The translations under genes and the position numbers were made by a program. A stretch of 64,000 nucleotides of DNA from Acidobacteriota bacterium (GTDB taxonomy: Bacteria; Acidobacteriota; Thermoanaerobaculia; Multivoradales; JBCCEF01), in assembly GCA_039028635.1 (NCBI GenBank), contig JBCCHV010000032.1, forward strand, positions 1 to 64,000, read 5' to 3'. Of this stretch, positions 1 through 10,111 are shown piece after piece; position 1 is the stretch's first letter; each line of letters begins with the position of its first letter. The notes below the pieces were generated by a model that saw only the letters and a list, made by a program, of their open reading frames with translations, was not told the DNA's origin and ran no database searches.

Positions 1-275
1 GGAGCGAAAGCGGTCAAAAATCGACCGAGCCCTCCGAGAGGAGGGCGAGCGAGCCGAAGGCTCGTTCTTGGGGGTGAGAGCCAACGACATGTGCGTTGGC
101 TCGAGGGGGTCTGGAACAGACCCCAAAGATCAACATACGACAGAGCTCAGCGGAGCGAAAGCGGTCAAAAATCGACCGAGCCCTCCGAGAGGAGGGCGAG
201 CGAGCCGAAGGCTCGTTCTTGGGGGTGAGAGCCAACGACATGTGCGTTGGCTCGAGGGGGTCTGGAACAGACCCC
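1..275. repeat. Tandem 124-bp structured repeat (two copies, 151-bp period)
   Basis: Bases 1-124 recur identically at 152-275. Each copy is a chain of five perfect hairpins. In the first copy these are: 11-15/23-27 (CGGTC/GACCG); 29-35/40-46 (GCCCTCC, GAGA loop, GGAGGGC); 50-55/59-64 (CGAGCC, GAA, GGCTCG); 78-86/94-102 (GAGCCAACG/CGTTGGCTC); 106-113/117-124 (GGGGTCTG, GAA, CAGACCCC). The 78-102 module with its flanks recurs at 23818-23842 inside another intergenic element. No coding potential is convincing. The left copy may continue beyond the window. Function is unknown. Confidence 0.9.
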
Positions 276-441
276 CTGAAGGAAGGAGCCCCCTCCCCGC
301 CTCGCAAGCGAGACGGAGAGGGGGCCGAGGGAGGGAGGAGGGAAATGAAGGCTCTCGGGTGACTCACCTCGCTCTGTGAAGCAGACTTGGCCGAACAGCT
401 GGACAGTGCGAACCGCAGCGCTTCACCGCGAGAGCCGTATT
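276..441. other. Non-coding gap with one GC-rich hairpin
   Basis: No gene is seen. A hairpin lies at 288-325: outer stem GCCCCCTC/GAGGGGGC, inner stem CTCGC-AA-GCGAG. Together with the tandem repeat to its left it makes the first 441 bases one structured non-coding block. Confidence 0.6.
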
Positions 442-840
442 TTATAGCGATGCGAGGCCGGTGCCGGCGATGGTCAGTTGACCAGCGCAGGTCCCCGTCT
501 CTCCGATGACCCAGACCGACCAGGTGCCCGACTTGGCGGCCGTGGTGTCGGCCTCCAGGCGCAGGGTCAAGCCATCCTCGGCGTCCATCGCCGAGATCGT
601 CAGGCCGCTCTCGGGATCGATCTCGATCTCCTCGACGGCACCGACCGGCTCCGACAGCGCGACGGCGATCGCGACATCTTCACCCTTGGTCTCGACGGCT
701 CCCGGCTCGAAGGAAGCCTTGCAAGTGGCTTCATCAGTCTTCGGCGTTTCGCCGTCTTCGGCGGTCACGGCCGGTACCACCAGCACGGTGGCGAGGGCGA
801 GGCCGCAGGTCATCAACATCGAAAGAGTCCTATTCCGCAT
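442..840 (-). CDS. Small secreted protein of unknown function
   Basis: A 132-residue protein with an N-terminal signal peptide: charged MRNR, then a hydrophobic stretch to about residue 26, with a likely cut after VTAED-type residues. The mature part is acidic and contains two cysteines that could form a disulphide. The start at 840 is favoured over longer upstream options because GGAGGT lies six bases before the ATG and the signal peptide begins there. It is transcribed away from the sigma54-regulator gene at 1167. No family is recognised. Export to the periplasm or outside is inferred from the signal peptide only. Confidence 0.7.
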   Translation of the reverse strand: MRNRTLSMLMTCGLALATVLVVPAVTAEDGETPKTDEATCKASFEPGAVETKGEDVAIAVALSEPVGAVEEIEIDPESGLTISAMDAEDGLTLRLEADTTAAKSGTWSVWVIGETGTCAGQLTIAGTGLASL

Positions 841-1166
841 GGTGTACCTCCTTGGCAGTCGGTTCATGCTCGTCCACCGGCCGTTTCGTTCGAAGCGTTG
901 GGCGGACACTCCCTCAAATAGCAATGGCCGTGCCACCCATCCGGGAATCCTCGAGAAGGCCCATAGCCAAAGGGAAAAGCATCGATCCGCCCTGGCGACG
1001 ACACCACCTCCGGCGGGCCTTCGGTGGCGGGGAAAGATTCCCCGATTCCCGGTTCGCCGCCGGCCAGGGACCGGCCGAGGGTGGCGCCGCGGCGGAAATA
1101 GGGCCATTACAATGGGCGCCTATTCGGCGAAGGCCGGTTCGGGATCCACGAGAGGACGGCTGATCG
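841..1166. other. Divergent intergenic region
   Basis: This 326-base gap separates a leftward secreted-protein gene from the rightward regulator operon, so it should hold promoters for both. A TACAAT at 1108-1113 is a possible -10 box for the rightward operon, but no convincing -35 box precedes it. No sigma54 (GG-N10-GC type) site was identified with confidence. Confidence 0.4.
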
Positions 1167-2533
<1,367 letters not shown>

Positions 2534-2537
<4 letters not shown>

Positions 2538-4093
2538 GGGTGGCGAGCAAGGTCGCCACCGGCTCCGGGCTGGTGGTGCTGCTGCTCGGTGCCGCCCTGG
2601 TTTACCAGGTGTCCTTCGCGCGCCAGGTCGCCGGCGCCACCGACCGGGTGTCTTCGGACTACTTCCGGGTCGCCATCGTGTCGGTCGAGGGCTCGCGGCT
2701 GCTCGAGCAAATCGAGGAGTTCCTCAGGAAGCTGCCGGTGGTCAAAGACCCGCGCTATGCGGAGAAGATCAAGGCCACCGCCGAAAGCTTCGAGAGCGAT
2801 CTCGCCGGCCTCGGCGACCTGGTGCTGCCGTCGACGGAAGTGAAGGAAGAGGTCGAGCGCTTCCGTCGCCTGTGGGCGGAGTTTCCCCTCGCCGGCGAGC
2901 TCGGCCAGCCGGAAGGCCTCTTGAGCCTCGAGCCGGAAGCGCAGGCGGAAGCCGTCAAGCCGCTCCTCGAGGAGCTCGACGAGATCAAGAACAAGGCCAT
3001 CGCGGTGCGCGATGCGACCCAATATGCCATCAACGAAGAGTCGCGCGCCTTCCTGCTGGAGAGCGTGCGGGCGGAGCGTCTGTCGTGGACCGTCCTGGGC
3101 ATCGCCTTCGCCCTCTCGATTCTGGTTCTGCTGCTCACGGTGCGCTCCATCAACGAGCCCCTGAAGCGCCTCACGGAGGGCACCCGGGCGGTGCGCGGCG
3201 GCAAACTCTCGGTGCGCCTGACGCCGGGCGAAGACGACGAGTTCTCGGTGCTGGCGGCGGACTTCAACCGCATGGTGGAAACCCTCAGCGAGCTCGACCA
3301 GCTCAAGAAGGAGTTCCTGTCGCGGGTCTCCCACGAGCTCAAGACACCCCTGGTGGCGATGCAGGAGACCAATCAACTACTCCTCGACGGCCTGCCCGGT
3401 CCCCTCTCCGAGCGCCAGCGGCGCCTGGTCGAGCTCAACCTGCAGAGCGGCCGCCGCCTGTCCGGCATGATCGTCAAGCTGCTCGATCTCTCGACCCTCG
3501 AGACCGGCGCCGTGCAGTACGACCTCAAGCCGCGCGACCTCACCGACCTGCTGCGCCTCGCCATCGACCAGTTCGACGCCCAGGCCCGCGAGCGCGAAAT
3601 CGAGCTCCGGCTGCAGGTCGCAGAGCCGACGCTGGTCGCCCGCTGCGATGGCGATCGCCTCTACCAGGTGTTCGAGAACCTGCTCGAAAATGCCCTCAAG
3701 TTCTCCGCCCGCGGCAGCCGCGTCGAGGTCCACGCCGACCTCGTCGCCGAGGCCCCGACCGGACTACCCGCAGGCTGGACCCGCAGCCACGGCTGGCCCT
3801 CCGACGACACCATGATCCTGGTGCGGGTGATCGACCAGGGGCCAGGGGTCGGCGATCACCAGAAAGAGAAGATCTTCGAAAAGTTCCACCAGGCCAACCG
3901 GCGCTCCGGCTCGGGAACCGGCGTTGGTCTCGGCCTCGCCATCTGCCGCGAGGTGGTGGAAGCCCACCGCGGAGCGATCTGGGTCGCCGACGGCACCGAC
4001 GGCGGCAGCGTCTTCCACGTCCTCCTCCACCCGGTGCGCGAAGAGGCTTCCGTCACGACTTTGCGCCCGGCCGCCGGAGGGCGGTTCGCATGA
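2534..4093 (+). CDS. Sensor histidine kinase (GlrK/QseE-like)
   Basis: A 519-residue inner-membrane kinase. It has an N-terminal membrane helix (about 8-30), a mostly helical extracytoplasmic domain of about 150 residues, a second helix (about 182-202), HAMP, a HisKA domain with phosphoacceptor H267 in VSHELKTPL, and a HATPase_c domain with an N box (ENLLENALKFS), a G1 box (DQGPGV) and a G2 box (GVGLGLAIC). It overlaps the regulator upstream and the lipoprotein downstream by ATGA, indicating translational coupling. By analogy with QseE/QseG, the periplasmic part could be modulated by the lipoprotein; that is inference. Confidence 0.92.
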
Positions 4094-4674
4094 GGCCCGG
4101 AATCCTGGCCACGGCCCTCCTCCTGCTGTCGGCCGCCTGCAGTCTGCCGCCAACTCCGGACCAGCTCTTCGACGACGGCCGCCTCGGCGCCGCCGCGGCC
4201 GCCTACGAGGCCATCTTGGTAGACACGACGGACGGCATCGCCCGCGAGCGCGCCGCCTTCCGGCTGGCCCTGATCTACGAGCTCCCCGCCGGGCCCCGCT
4301 ACGCTCCCGAGAAAAGCCTCGCCCTCCTCGAAGAGCTCGCCGCCGTCTCCGACTCGCCCTACGGCCGGCAGGCGCGTCAGCTCCTCGCCGGGCGCAAGCG
4401 CATCGAGCGCCTGCGTCGCAGCCTGTTCGAGCGCCGCGACCGCATCCACCGCCTCCACGCCGAGATCCAGGATCTCCTGGTAGAGCTCGCCGAGCACGAG
4501 GCCAGGCTGAGCGAAGAGCTCGAGAAAAACCAGCGCCTCGACGACACCGTCGAACAGCTCGAAGGCCGTCTCAGCAGCCTGCGCGGGCGCCTCGATGAAC
4601 ACCGCCGAGAAGCCGACCGCCTGAGCATCGAGCTCGAGAAGCTCAAGGAAATCGATCTCTTGAGCCCGCCTTGA
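4090..4674 (+). CDS. Coiled-coil lipoprotein, QseG-like third partner of the two-component system
   Basis: A 194-residue protein with a type II signal peptide ending in a lipobox (LSAAC, lipidated Cys near residue 17). A TPR-like helical region follows (about 20-95), then a long Lys/Glu/Arg-rich coiled coil (about 100-190). The ATG overlaps the kinase stop. In enterobacteria the kinase QseE and regulator QseF are encoded with the lipoprotein QseG, which affects kinase activity. Size class, lipobox and coil fit that role here, but primary-sequence homology was not tested. It could instead be a general envelope lipoprotein. Confidence 0.75.
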   Translation: MRPGILATALLLLSAACSLPPTPDQLFDDGRLGAAAAAYEAILVDTTDGIARERAAFRLALIYELPAGPRYAPEKSLALLEELAAVSDSPYGRQARQLLAGRKRIERLRRSLFERRDRIHRLHAEIQDLLVELAEHEARLSEELEKNQRLDDTVEQLEGRLSSLRGRLDEHRREADRLSIELEKLKEIDLLSPP

Positions 4675-4881
4675 GGCAGGCTGGCTGTTTCATGGAGGGC
4701 TGGTCTGACCTGCCCCACCCCTCACAGCCAACTCTCGACAGACGTTGAAGAGTTGGAGTGATTGCTGACCGGAGCTAGAATCAATCTCGCTAGAAATCGA
4801 AGCTCGTGCAAGAAAGTCGTTCCCCAGCAACGGGTTGCTGCAGTACAAGGGGAACCTCGATCGAGCTTGCGAGAAACCACC

Positions 4882-5157
4882 ATGAGCACACCTCTGATCT
4901 CCAGCCCTCTTTTTTCCCTCGCGGGAGCATTGCTCAACGCCCTCGGAGCGATCGGCGCTGCCTTGATGCATGCCCGTGCCGTCCGGCGAGGCTCCGAAGA
5001 CCCTCACTTCCCAAAGGGCCCAGGCGAGCTCCTCGGCATGGGCAAGGACCGCCCACCCGGCACACGGGGGTTCACCGCTAGCTGGAAGACCTGCGCCCTG
5101 GCCTTCGAAGTGATCGCCATCTTCTTTGGAGCTCAGTTCATCATGCGCACCCTCTGA
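4882..5157 (+). CDS. Small two-helix membrane protein, hypothetical
   Basis: Encodes 91 residues with a hydrophobic segment at about 6-30 and a second near the C terminus (about 70-88), joined by a polar, Gly/Pro-rich loop. The start at 4882 gives a clean N-terminal membrane segment. An in-frame upstream start at 4762 would add an unconvincing basic extension. The ribosome binding site is weak. No family is recognised. It stands alone between the kinase operon and the leftward DinB gene. The call rests on the hydrophobic pattern and open frame, so a spurious ORF cannot be excluded. Confidence 0.45.
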   Translation: MSTPLISSPLFSLAGALLNALGAIGAALMHARAVRRGSEDPHFPKGPGELLGMGKDRPPGTRGFTASWKTCALAFEVIAIFFGAQFIMRTL

Positions 5158-5236
5158 GGAGATTTTCCACAGAACGCCGGGCTCGGGCCGATGCACCGCT
5201 CCGCGGGCCGGGCTCGGCGGACCAGGCTCGGCCGCC

Positions 5237-5704
5237 TCAGTCCCTCGGCCGCGAGGCGAGCTGGGCGATCTGGCCGGCGTGGTAGACGTGGTGCTGAATC
5301 AGGCCGCGGAGCATCTCGTGGACCGACCAGGGCAATCCCGGAACGGTGGCCGCTTGCTCCTCCGGTGAGAGCGACGAGATTCTCGTCAGCAGCCGGAGGT
5401 GGCCCTCCTCGAGACGTCGGCGGTACCGTTGCCAGATCTCCTCTGACGCTTCTCCGGCCTCCGGCCAGTTGACCTCCGGAGCCATCTCGAGGTGGCGTGG
5501 GCTGTCCAAGCGCGCCAGCACCAGCCGCTGCCAGGCATCGAGGTGGAGCACCAGGTCGACGATGCGGTGCCGACCCATCGCCGGCGAGCACCAGGCGGTG
5601 TCGGCGTCGAGGCTGGCGAGCAGCGTTTCGAGGGACGGCCCGTACCAGGGCTCGCCCGCCATCACTTCCTGCAGACCGTCCGTGATCTCGCGCCGCTGGT
5701 CCAT
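5237..5704 (-). CDS. DinB-family protein (DUF664-like four-helix metal-binding fold)
   Basis: A 155-residue soluble protein. Conserved His positions typical of DinB/YfiT-like four-helix bundles are visible: HLDAW near residue 50 and HHVYHAGQ near residue 140, where the last two His would complete a metal site. Family members include thiol-dependent transferases and many proteins of unknown substrate, so no reaction is assigned. The start at 5704 is supported by GGAGGAG seven bases upstream. It is transcribed divergently from the secreted protein gene at 5780. Confidence 0.85.
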   Translation of the reverse strand: MDQRREITDGLQEVMAGEPWYGPSLETLLASLDADTAWCSPAMGRHRIVDLVLHLDAWQRLVLARLDSPRHLEMAPEVNWPEAGEASEEIWQRYRRRLEEGHLRLLTRISSLSPEEQAATVPGLPWSVHEMLRGLIQHHVYHAGQIAQLASRPRD

Positions 5705-5779
5705 TTCTCCTCCGCTCTTTTCCAACCCTTCGGCCGCCACCAGCGTACAGGAGAGCAACGAATCCGAAAGGAGGCGATC

Positions 5780-6334
5780 ATGAAGTGGAAGACCCTGGGG
5801 GCCGCCGCCCTCGCCCTGAGTCTCGTCACCGGCACCGCCTGGGCCGGCGATTTCGCCGAGGAGTACCCACGGGCACCCGCCCCGATGGGCCAGTTCGCAC
5901 CCCTGGTCGGCGACTGGGACTGTACCCTCGAGCAGCTCCAGCAGGATGGCAGCTACGCGCCCAGAAAGGCCACCTGGAAGTTCTGGTACATCCTCGATGG
6001 CCATGCCTTGATGGACGAATGGCGTGCCACCCTGCCGGACGGCAGCCCGATGGCCGGAATCAACATCCGCCACTACAACCCCGAATCCAAGACCTTCGAG
6101 GCGCGCTGGCTGCCGACCAACGGTCTCGAGTGGAAGACCTACCCGTCTCGCTTCGAAGACGGTCAATTCATCATGACCGGCAAGAGCACCACGCCGAGCG
6201 GCCAGGAGGGCGACATGCGGGTGACCTTCTACGACATGAAGAAGGACACCTTCCGGTGGAAGATGGACTGGTCCACGGACGGCGGCAAGACCTGGACCCC
6301 GGAGGTGGTCAAGATCAGCGCCAAGCGTCGCTGA
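5780..6334 (+). CDS. Secreted DUF1579-like protein
   Basis: A 184-residue exported protein. The signal peptide spans residues 1-22 (MKWKT, hydrophobic core, cut after TAWA). The mature part has the Gly-Asp-Trp-Asp opening and repeated aromatic beta strands (WKFWYILDG, WKTYPSRF, FRWKMDWSTDGG) of a lipocalin-like barrel as in DUF1579 proteins. A GGAGG lies about six bases before the ATG. Function in the family is unknown; binding of a small hydrophobic ligand is possible but inferred from fold only. It is followed by a strong hairpin and then the OmpR-type regulator. Confidence 0.7.
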   Translation: MKWKTLGAAALALSLVTGTAWAGDFAEEYPRAPAPMGQFAPLVGDWDCTLEQLQQDGSYAPRKATWKFWYILDGHALMDEWRATLPDGSPMAGINIRHYNPESKTFEARWLPTNGLEWKTYPSRFEDGQFIMTGKSTTPSGQEGDMRVTFYDMKKDTFRWKMDWSTDGGKTWTPEVVKISAKRR

Positions 6335-6366
6335 GGGCCCTGCTGCAGGGTCTCGAGCGGGCCCTC
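6333..6366 (+). terminator. Nested hairpin after the DUF1579-like gene
   Basis: Outer stem GAGGGCCC (6333-6340) pairs with GGGCCCTC (6359-6366), and an inner CCCTGC/GCAGGG stem sits in the loop. It begins at the stop codon. No U tract follows, so termination efficiency is uncertain. Confidence 0.45.
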
Positions 6367-6421
6367 CCGGGGCCTGCGCCACGCTCCGACCGAGGGGCGC
6401 GATCGGAGGCGATTTCTGGAC

Positions 6422-6468
6422 CGTTTCGTGAGAGTTGACGGTACCGCCCGTGATCGTTTCGTGAGAGT
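6422..6468 (+). promoter_or_regulatory. Direct-repeat operator upstream of the OmpR-type regulator
   Basis: CGTTTCGTGAGAGT occurs at 6422-6435 and again, identically, at 6455-6468. The start-to-start distance is 33 bp, about three helical turns, so both copies face the same side of the DNA. Winged-helix OmpR/PhoB regulators commonly bind tandem direct half-sites, so autoregulation by the gene 40 bp downstream is the simplest reading. Confidence 0.6.
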
Positions 6469-6506
6469 CGGCCGCTAGACTCGTGGTCGAAGGGAGTTTT
6501 TCGACC

Positions 6507-7229
6507 ATGATGGACAAACGCATTCTCGTCATCGAAGACGAGCCCGAAATAGCCCGCCTCGCCGAGCTCCACCTGAAGGATCTCGGCTGCGAGGTCACCC
6601 TCGCCGCCGACGGCACGACCGGCTTGGCGGAAGCCCTCAAGGCCGAGCACGACCTGATGATCCTCGACCTGATGCTTCCCGGCGTCGACGGTCTCGAGAT
6701 CTGCCGCCGGGTGCGCTCCGCCGGCGGCGCCTACACCCCCATCCTGATGCTCACCGCCCGCTCCGGCGAGGTCGATCGGGTGCTGGGCCTCGAGATGGGG
6801 GCCGACGACTACCTCACCAAGCCGTTCAGCATTCGCGAGCTGATCGCGCGGGTCAAGGCGATCTTTCGCCGCCTCGACGCCGTCGGCCAGCCGGCCATCG
6901 AAGAGGAAGACGACCGCTTGGCGATCGAAGACCTGGTGATCGAGCCGAGCAGCCGGCGGGTCACCATCGACAGCCGCGCCGTCCACCTGACGGCCCGCGA
7001 GTTCGACCTGCTACTGCACTTCGCCCGTCATCCGGGCCGGGTCTACACCCGCGGCGAGCTCCTCGACAAGGTTTGGGGATACGGCCACGACGGTTACGAG
7101 CACACCGTCAACTCGCACATCAATCGCCTGCGGTCGAAAATCGAAGAGGATCCGGCGCGTCCCCACTACGTGCAGACCGTCTGGGGCGTCGGCTACCGCT
7201 TCGTCGACCCGGCCGAGGGGGGCGCATGA
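6507..7229 (+). CDS. OmpR/PhoB-family response regulator
   Basis: A 240-residue two-domain regulator. The receiver (about 5-120) has an acidic pair, phosphoacceptor D54 (LDLMLPG) and a Lys in LTKPF. The DNA-binding winged helix (about 145-235) includes LTAREFDLL, the recognition helix region HTVNSHINRLRSKIE and a C-terminal hairpin GVGYRFV. AGGGAG precedes the chosen ATG at 6507; an adjacent ATG at 6510 is equally usable, while a GTG at 6483 lacks a site. The stop overlaps the kinase ATG at 7226. Two 14-bp direct repeats upstream are probably its own binding site. Confidence 0.93.
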   Translation: MMDKRILVIEDEPEIARLAELHLKDLGCEVTLAADGTTGLAEALKAEHDLMILDLMLPGVDGLEICRRVRSAGGAYTPILMLTARSGEVDRVLGLEMGADDYLTKPFSIRELIARVKAIFRRLDAVGQPAIEEEDDRLAIEDLVIEPSSRRVTIDSRAVHLTAREFDLLLHFARHPGRVYTRGELLDKVWGYGHDGYEHTVNSHINRLRSKIEEDPARPHYVQTVWGVGYRFVDPAEGGA

Positions 7230-8692
7230 TCCGCACCCTCTACGGCAAGCTGGCCGCCGTCTTTCTGGTGCTCCTGGTGCTCGCCGGCACCGCCGGTGCG
7301 GCTGCCTCCGCCACCGCCGTGAGCCTCTATCTCAACGAGGTCTCGCAGCGCCTCAACCGCGACCTGGCGGCCCACCTGATCGCCGACTCGGAGCTGGTCG
7401 AAGACGGTCAGTTGCGCGAAGCGGGCCTGAAGCACATCTTCCACATGCTGATGGTGATCAACCCCCGCATCGAGGTCTACCTGCTCGATCCCCAGGGCGA
7501 GATCCTGGCCTTCGACGCCCCCCATGGGCAAGTGCTCAAGCCGCGCGTCGACCTGCGGCCGGTGCAGACCCTGATGACCGGCGACGAGCCGCTGCCGATC
7601 CTCGGCGACGATCCCCGCAGCATGGATCGCCGCAAGGTCTTCTCGGTCGCGCCGGTGCTCGACGACCAGGGCAGCCGGCTGGGCTTCCTCTACGTCGTCC
7701 TCGGCGGCCAGCGCTACGACTCGGTGGCCGACATGATGCGCGACAGCTACATCCTGCGCCTCGGTCTGTGGGGCGCCTTCGGTGCCCTGCTGGCGACCGT
7801 CGCCGCCGGCCTGCTGGTGTTCCGCCTCCTCACCCGGCGCCTGCGGCGCCTCGACTGCCGCATGCGGCGCTTCGCCGATCAGGAGCTCAAGACCAAGGCC
7901 GCCTTCACCGAGAGCGGCGGCGACGAGGTCGACCGCCTCGACAGCACCTTCCACCAGATGGCGGAGCTGATCGCGCGCCAGATGAAGGACCTCGAAACCG
8001 CCGACCGTACCCGTCGCGAGCTGGTGGTCGGCGTCTCCCATGATCTGCGCACCCCGCTGGCCTCGATGCGTGGCTATCTCGAGACGCTGCTCCTCAAGGA
8101 GGCGTCGCTGAGCGCCAGCGCGCGCCGCGAGTATCTGCAGATCGCCCTCGACCAGAGCGAGCGTCTGGCACGGCTGGTCGACGAGCTCTTCGAGCTGTCG
8201 CGGCTGGAAGCCGGCGAGACGCGCCTCGAGCGCGAACCCTTCTCGCTGCCGGAGCTGGTCCAGGACGTGGTGCAGAAGGTTCAGATCGAGGCCGCCAAGG
8301 GCCAGATCGAGATCACCTCCGAGCTGCCCTGGGACTTGCCCTTCGTCGACGGCGACCTGCGGCTGATCGAGCGAGTGCTCGAGAACCTGCTCCACAACGC
8401 CCTGCGCTACACCCCCGCCGGCGGCAAGATCCACGTCGCCCTCGATGAAGGCGAGGGGCGCATCGCGGTGCGCGTCGCCGACACCGGCCAGGGCATTCCG
8501 CAGGACGACCTGCCGAAGATCTTCGACCAGTTCTACCGCGGCAGCAACAACCGCACCGGCTCGCGCGACGGCACCGGCCTCGGCCTCGCCATCGCGAAGC
8601 GTATTCTCGACCTCCATGGCGGTCCGATCGGCGTCGAGAGCCAGACCGGCCGCGGGTCGACCTTCCGCTTCGAGCTCCCCGCCGCCAGCTAG
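7226..8692 (+). CDS. Sensor histidine kinase with HAMP domain
   Basis: A 488-residue inner-membrane kinase paired with the regulator upstream (ATGA overlap). It has membrane helix 1 (about 8-32), a periplasmic sensor of about 140 residues, helix 2 (about 180-202) followed by an Arg-rich HAMP, a HisKA domain with H272 in VSHDLRTPLASM, and a HATPase_c domain (ENLLHNALRYT, DTGQGI, GTGLGLAIAKR). The final codon is a TAG that belongs to the CTAG border of a repeat element (8689-8692), so the element defines the 3' end of the gene. The signal sensed is unknown. Confidence 0.93.
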   Translation: MIRTLYGKLAAVFLVLLVLAGTAGAAASATAVSLYLNEVSQRLNRDLAAHLIADSELVEDGQLREAGLKHIFHMLMVINPRIEVYLLDPQGEILAFDAPHGQVLKPRVDLRPVQTLMTGDEPLPILGDDPRSMDRRKVFSVAPVLDDQGSRLGFLYVVLGGQRYDSVADMMRDSYILRLGLWGAFGALLATVAAGLLVFRLLTRRLRRLDCRMRRFADQELKTKAAFTESGGDEVDRLDSTFHQMAELIARQMKDLETADRTRRELVVGVSHDLRTPLASMRGYLETLLLKEASLSASARREYLQIALDQSERLARLVDELFELSRLEAGETRLEREPFSLPELVQDVVQKVQIEAAKGQIEITSELPWDLPFVDGDLRLIERVLENLLHNALRYTPAGGKIHVALDEGEGRIAVRVADTGQGIPQDDLPKIFDQFYRGSNNRTGSRDGTGLGLAIAKRILDLHGGPIGVESQTGRGSTFRFELPAAS

Positions 8693-8887
8693 CAGGCTGC
8701 TGAAAAAGCCGCGTGGCGGCTTATTCAGCGCCTGCTGTTGTCTCAGGGGGGCTAAAGGCGCCCCCCTCGGCCGCGCGCGCATGTCGCGCGCCCACACCCC
8801 CGTCCTCGGCGCCCGCAGGGCGCCGCCTCGCCCTTGAGGCTCGGGGTCTCGTGCTGGTCCCCGAGGAGTTTTTCAACGACCTGCTAG
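8689..8887. mobile_element. MITE-like palindromic element, copy A
   Basis: A 191-bp unit (8693-8883) bordered on both sides by CTAG (8689-8692, 8884-8887). Its terminal inverted repeats are imperfect: CAGGCTGCTGAAAAA on the left, and on the right TTTTTCAACGACCTG, which is its inverse at 12 of 15 positions. The left part folds into a long hairpin (8693-8740) and a second one rich in G6/C6. About 80 bp of the left end recurs nearly unchanged, inverted, at the right end of copy B near 23.9 kb. There is no transposase, so it would have to move in trans. It may also act as a terminator for the kinase gene. Confidence 0.75.
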
Positions 8888-9424
8888 CAGACTGCTGAGA
8901 AATTCCGCTTCGCGCCCCCTTCCAGCGCTGCTAGCAATCTGTTTCGAGAGGGGCTTCGCGCCCCTGACTGCGCGTCCCGCTCCGGCCCAAGAAACGCGGT
9001 TCTTGGGCCTCTTCTCCCGTCGCGGCGACAGAGCTGCCGCCTCGTCTTGCCGCGGTATCTCTGGGCTCACGGTCCCCCCGAAAGAGTGCAGCGCACTCTT
9101 ACAAGCCGTGCGACCTTTCTCCAACCTCGGACCGATGCGATGCCCATTTACGGGCACCGATTCTTGCTCCGATCCCGGTGCTGCTCTGAAAAGCGAGGGG
9201 CTCTCCCGCAACGACCCGGACCCGGCGAATCTGAAGGATCAGAGCATGGCCTTGCCGGCGCTGTTCGGGGCTTTTCATCGCGATATGAGCATTCGTGATC
9301 AAAGCGTGAGATTTGCGTGAAGGCCCCGTGAATGGGGGTCGTCAGAGTAGCTCTCGAAGGCGGGAGACGGGTTCTCGATCCGCCAACTTGAAGCAACCAC
9401 AACACACACCCGATGGGGAGAGTC
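8888..9424. other. Hairpin-rich non-coding region
   Basis: No credible gene in 537 bases. Just right of copy A another CAGACTGCTGAGAAA resembles the element terminus (8888-8902), and a CTAG follows near 8932. Further perfect hairpins are AGGGGC/GCCCCT (about 8950-8966), GGCCCAAGAA/TTCTTGGGCC (8985-8994/9001-9010) and AAGAGTGC-AGC-GCACTCTT (9082-9100). The last 300 bases look unstructured and should contain the promoter of the spondin-domain gene. Confidence 0.55.
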
Positions 9425-10090
9425 ATGAAAGCCAATACCTGGACCCGTATCGCCGTCATCGCGGTCATCGCCGCCCTGTTCAGCCTGCCGGCCTTCGCGC
9501 AGAACAACACCGAGTTCCGCGTCACCATCACCAACCTCACCAAGGGCCAGATCTTCAGCCCGCCGCTGGTGGTGAGCCACAGCAGGGATGTCGCCGTCTT
9601 CCAGTCCGGCTCGCCGGCCCTGCCGGAGCTCGGCATCCTCGCCGAGGATGGTGACCCGGCGCCCCTGCGCGGCGTCCTCGACACGCTGCCGCAGGTCTTC
9701 GAGACCGCCGTCGCTGGCGGCCCGGTGCTCCCCGGCCAGACCGTCACGGTGCTGATCAACGCCCGTTTCCCCTATGACCGCATCAGCGCCGTCGGCATGC
9801 TGATTCAGACCAACGACGCTTTCTTCGGCCTCAACTCGGTGGAGATCCCGGAGCGTCGCATGCGCGGCGTCTACTCGGTCCCCGCCTATGATGCCGGCAC
9901 CGAGGCCAACAACGAGCTGTGCGCCTTCATCCCGGGTCCGCCGTGCGGCTCCGGCGGCGTGCGCGACACCGCCGACGCCGAGGGCTACGTCTACATCAAC
10001 AACGGCATCACCGGCATCGGCGACCTCGAGCCTTCGGAGTTCACCTGGCTCAACCCGTCGGCCCGCATCACCATCCGCCGCACCCGCTAG
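9425..10090 (+). CDS. Secreted spondin-domain protein
   Basis: A 221-residue exported protein with a signal peptide (about 1-25, cut after PAFA). It is followed by one spondin_N-type domain: opening FRVTITNLTKGQIFSPPLVVSH, then AVFQSG, ELGILAEDGD, PGQTVTVLI and the NDAFFGLNSV region that is characteristic of bacterial spondin proteins. Two Cys near 165-175 may form a disulphide. GGGGAGAG precedes the ATG. In animals the domain occurs in F-spondin; in bacteria the role is uncharacterised and probably involves binding at or outside the cell surface. A strong terminator follows. Confidence 0.85.
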   Translation: MKANTWTRIAVIAVIAALFSLPAFAQNNTEFRVTITNLTKGQIFSPPLVVSHSRDVAVFQSGSPALPELGILAEDGDPAPLRGVLDTLPQVFETAVAGGPVLPGQTVTVLINARFPYDRISAVGMLIQTNDAFFGLNSVEIPERRMRGVYSVPAYDAGTEANNELCAFIPGPPCGSGGVRDTADAEGYVYINNGITGIGDLEPSEFTWLNPSARITIRRTR

Positions 10091-10111
10091 GGGCGGAAGC
10101 GAGTCTCACCG

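Noticed and set aside
1-275. CRISPR-like array
   Set aside because: Only two copies, 124 bp long, and separated by 27 bp with hairpins throughout; no short regular repeat-spacer pattern and no cas genes.
9003-9320. 105-codon plus-strand frame in the gap before the spondin gene
   Set aside because: Runs through perfect hairpins, lacks a ribosome binding site and shows no protein-like pattern.
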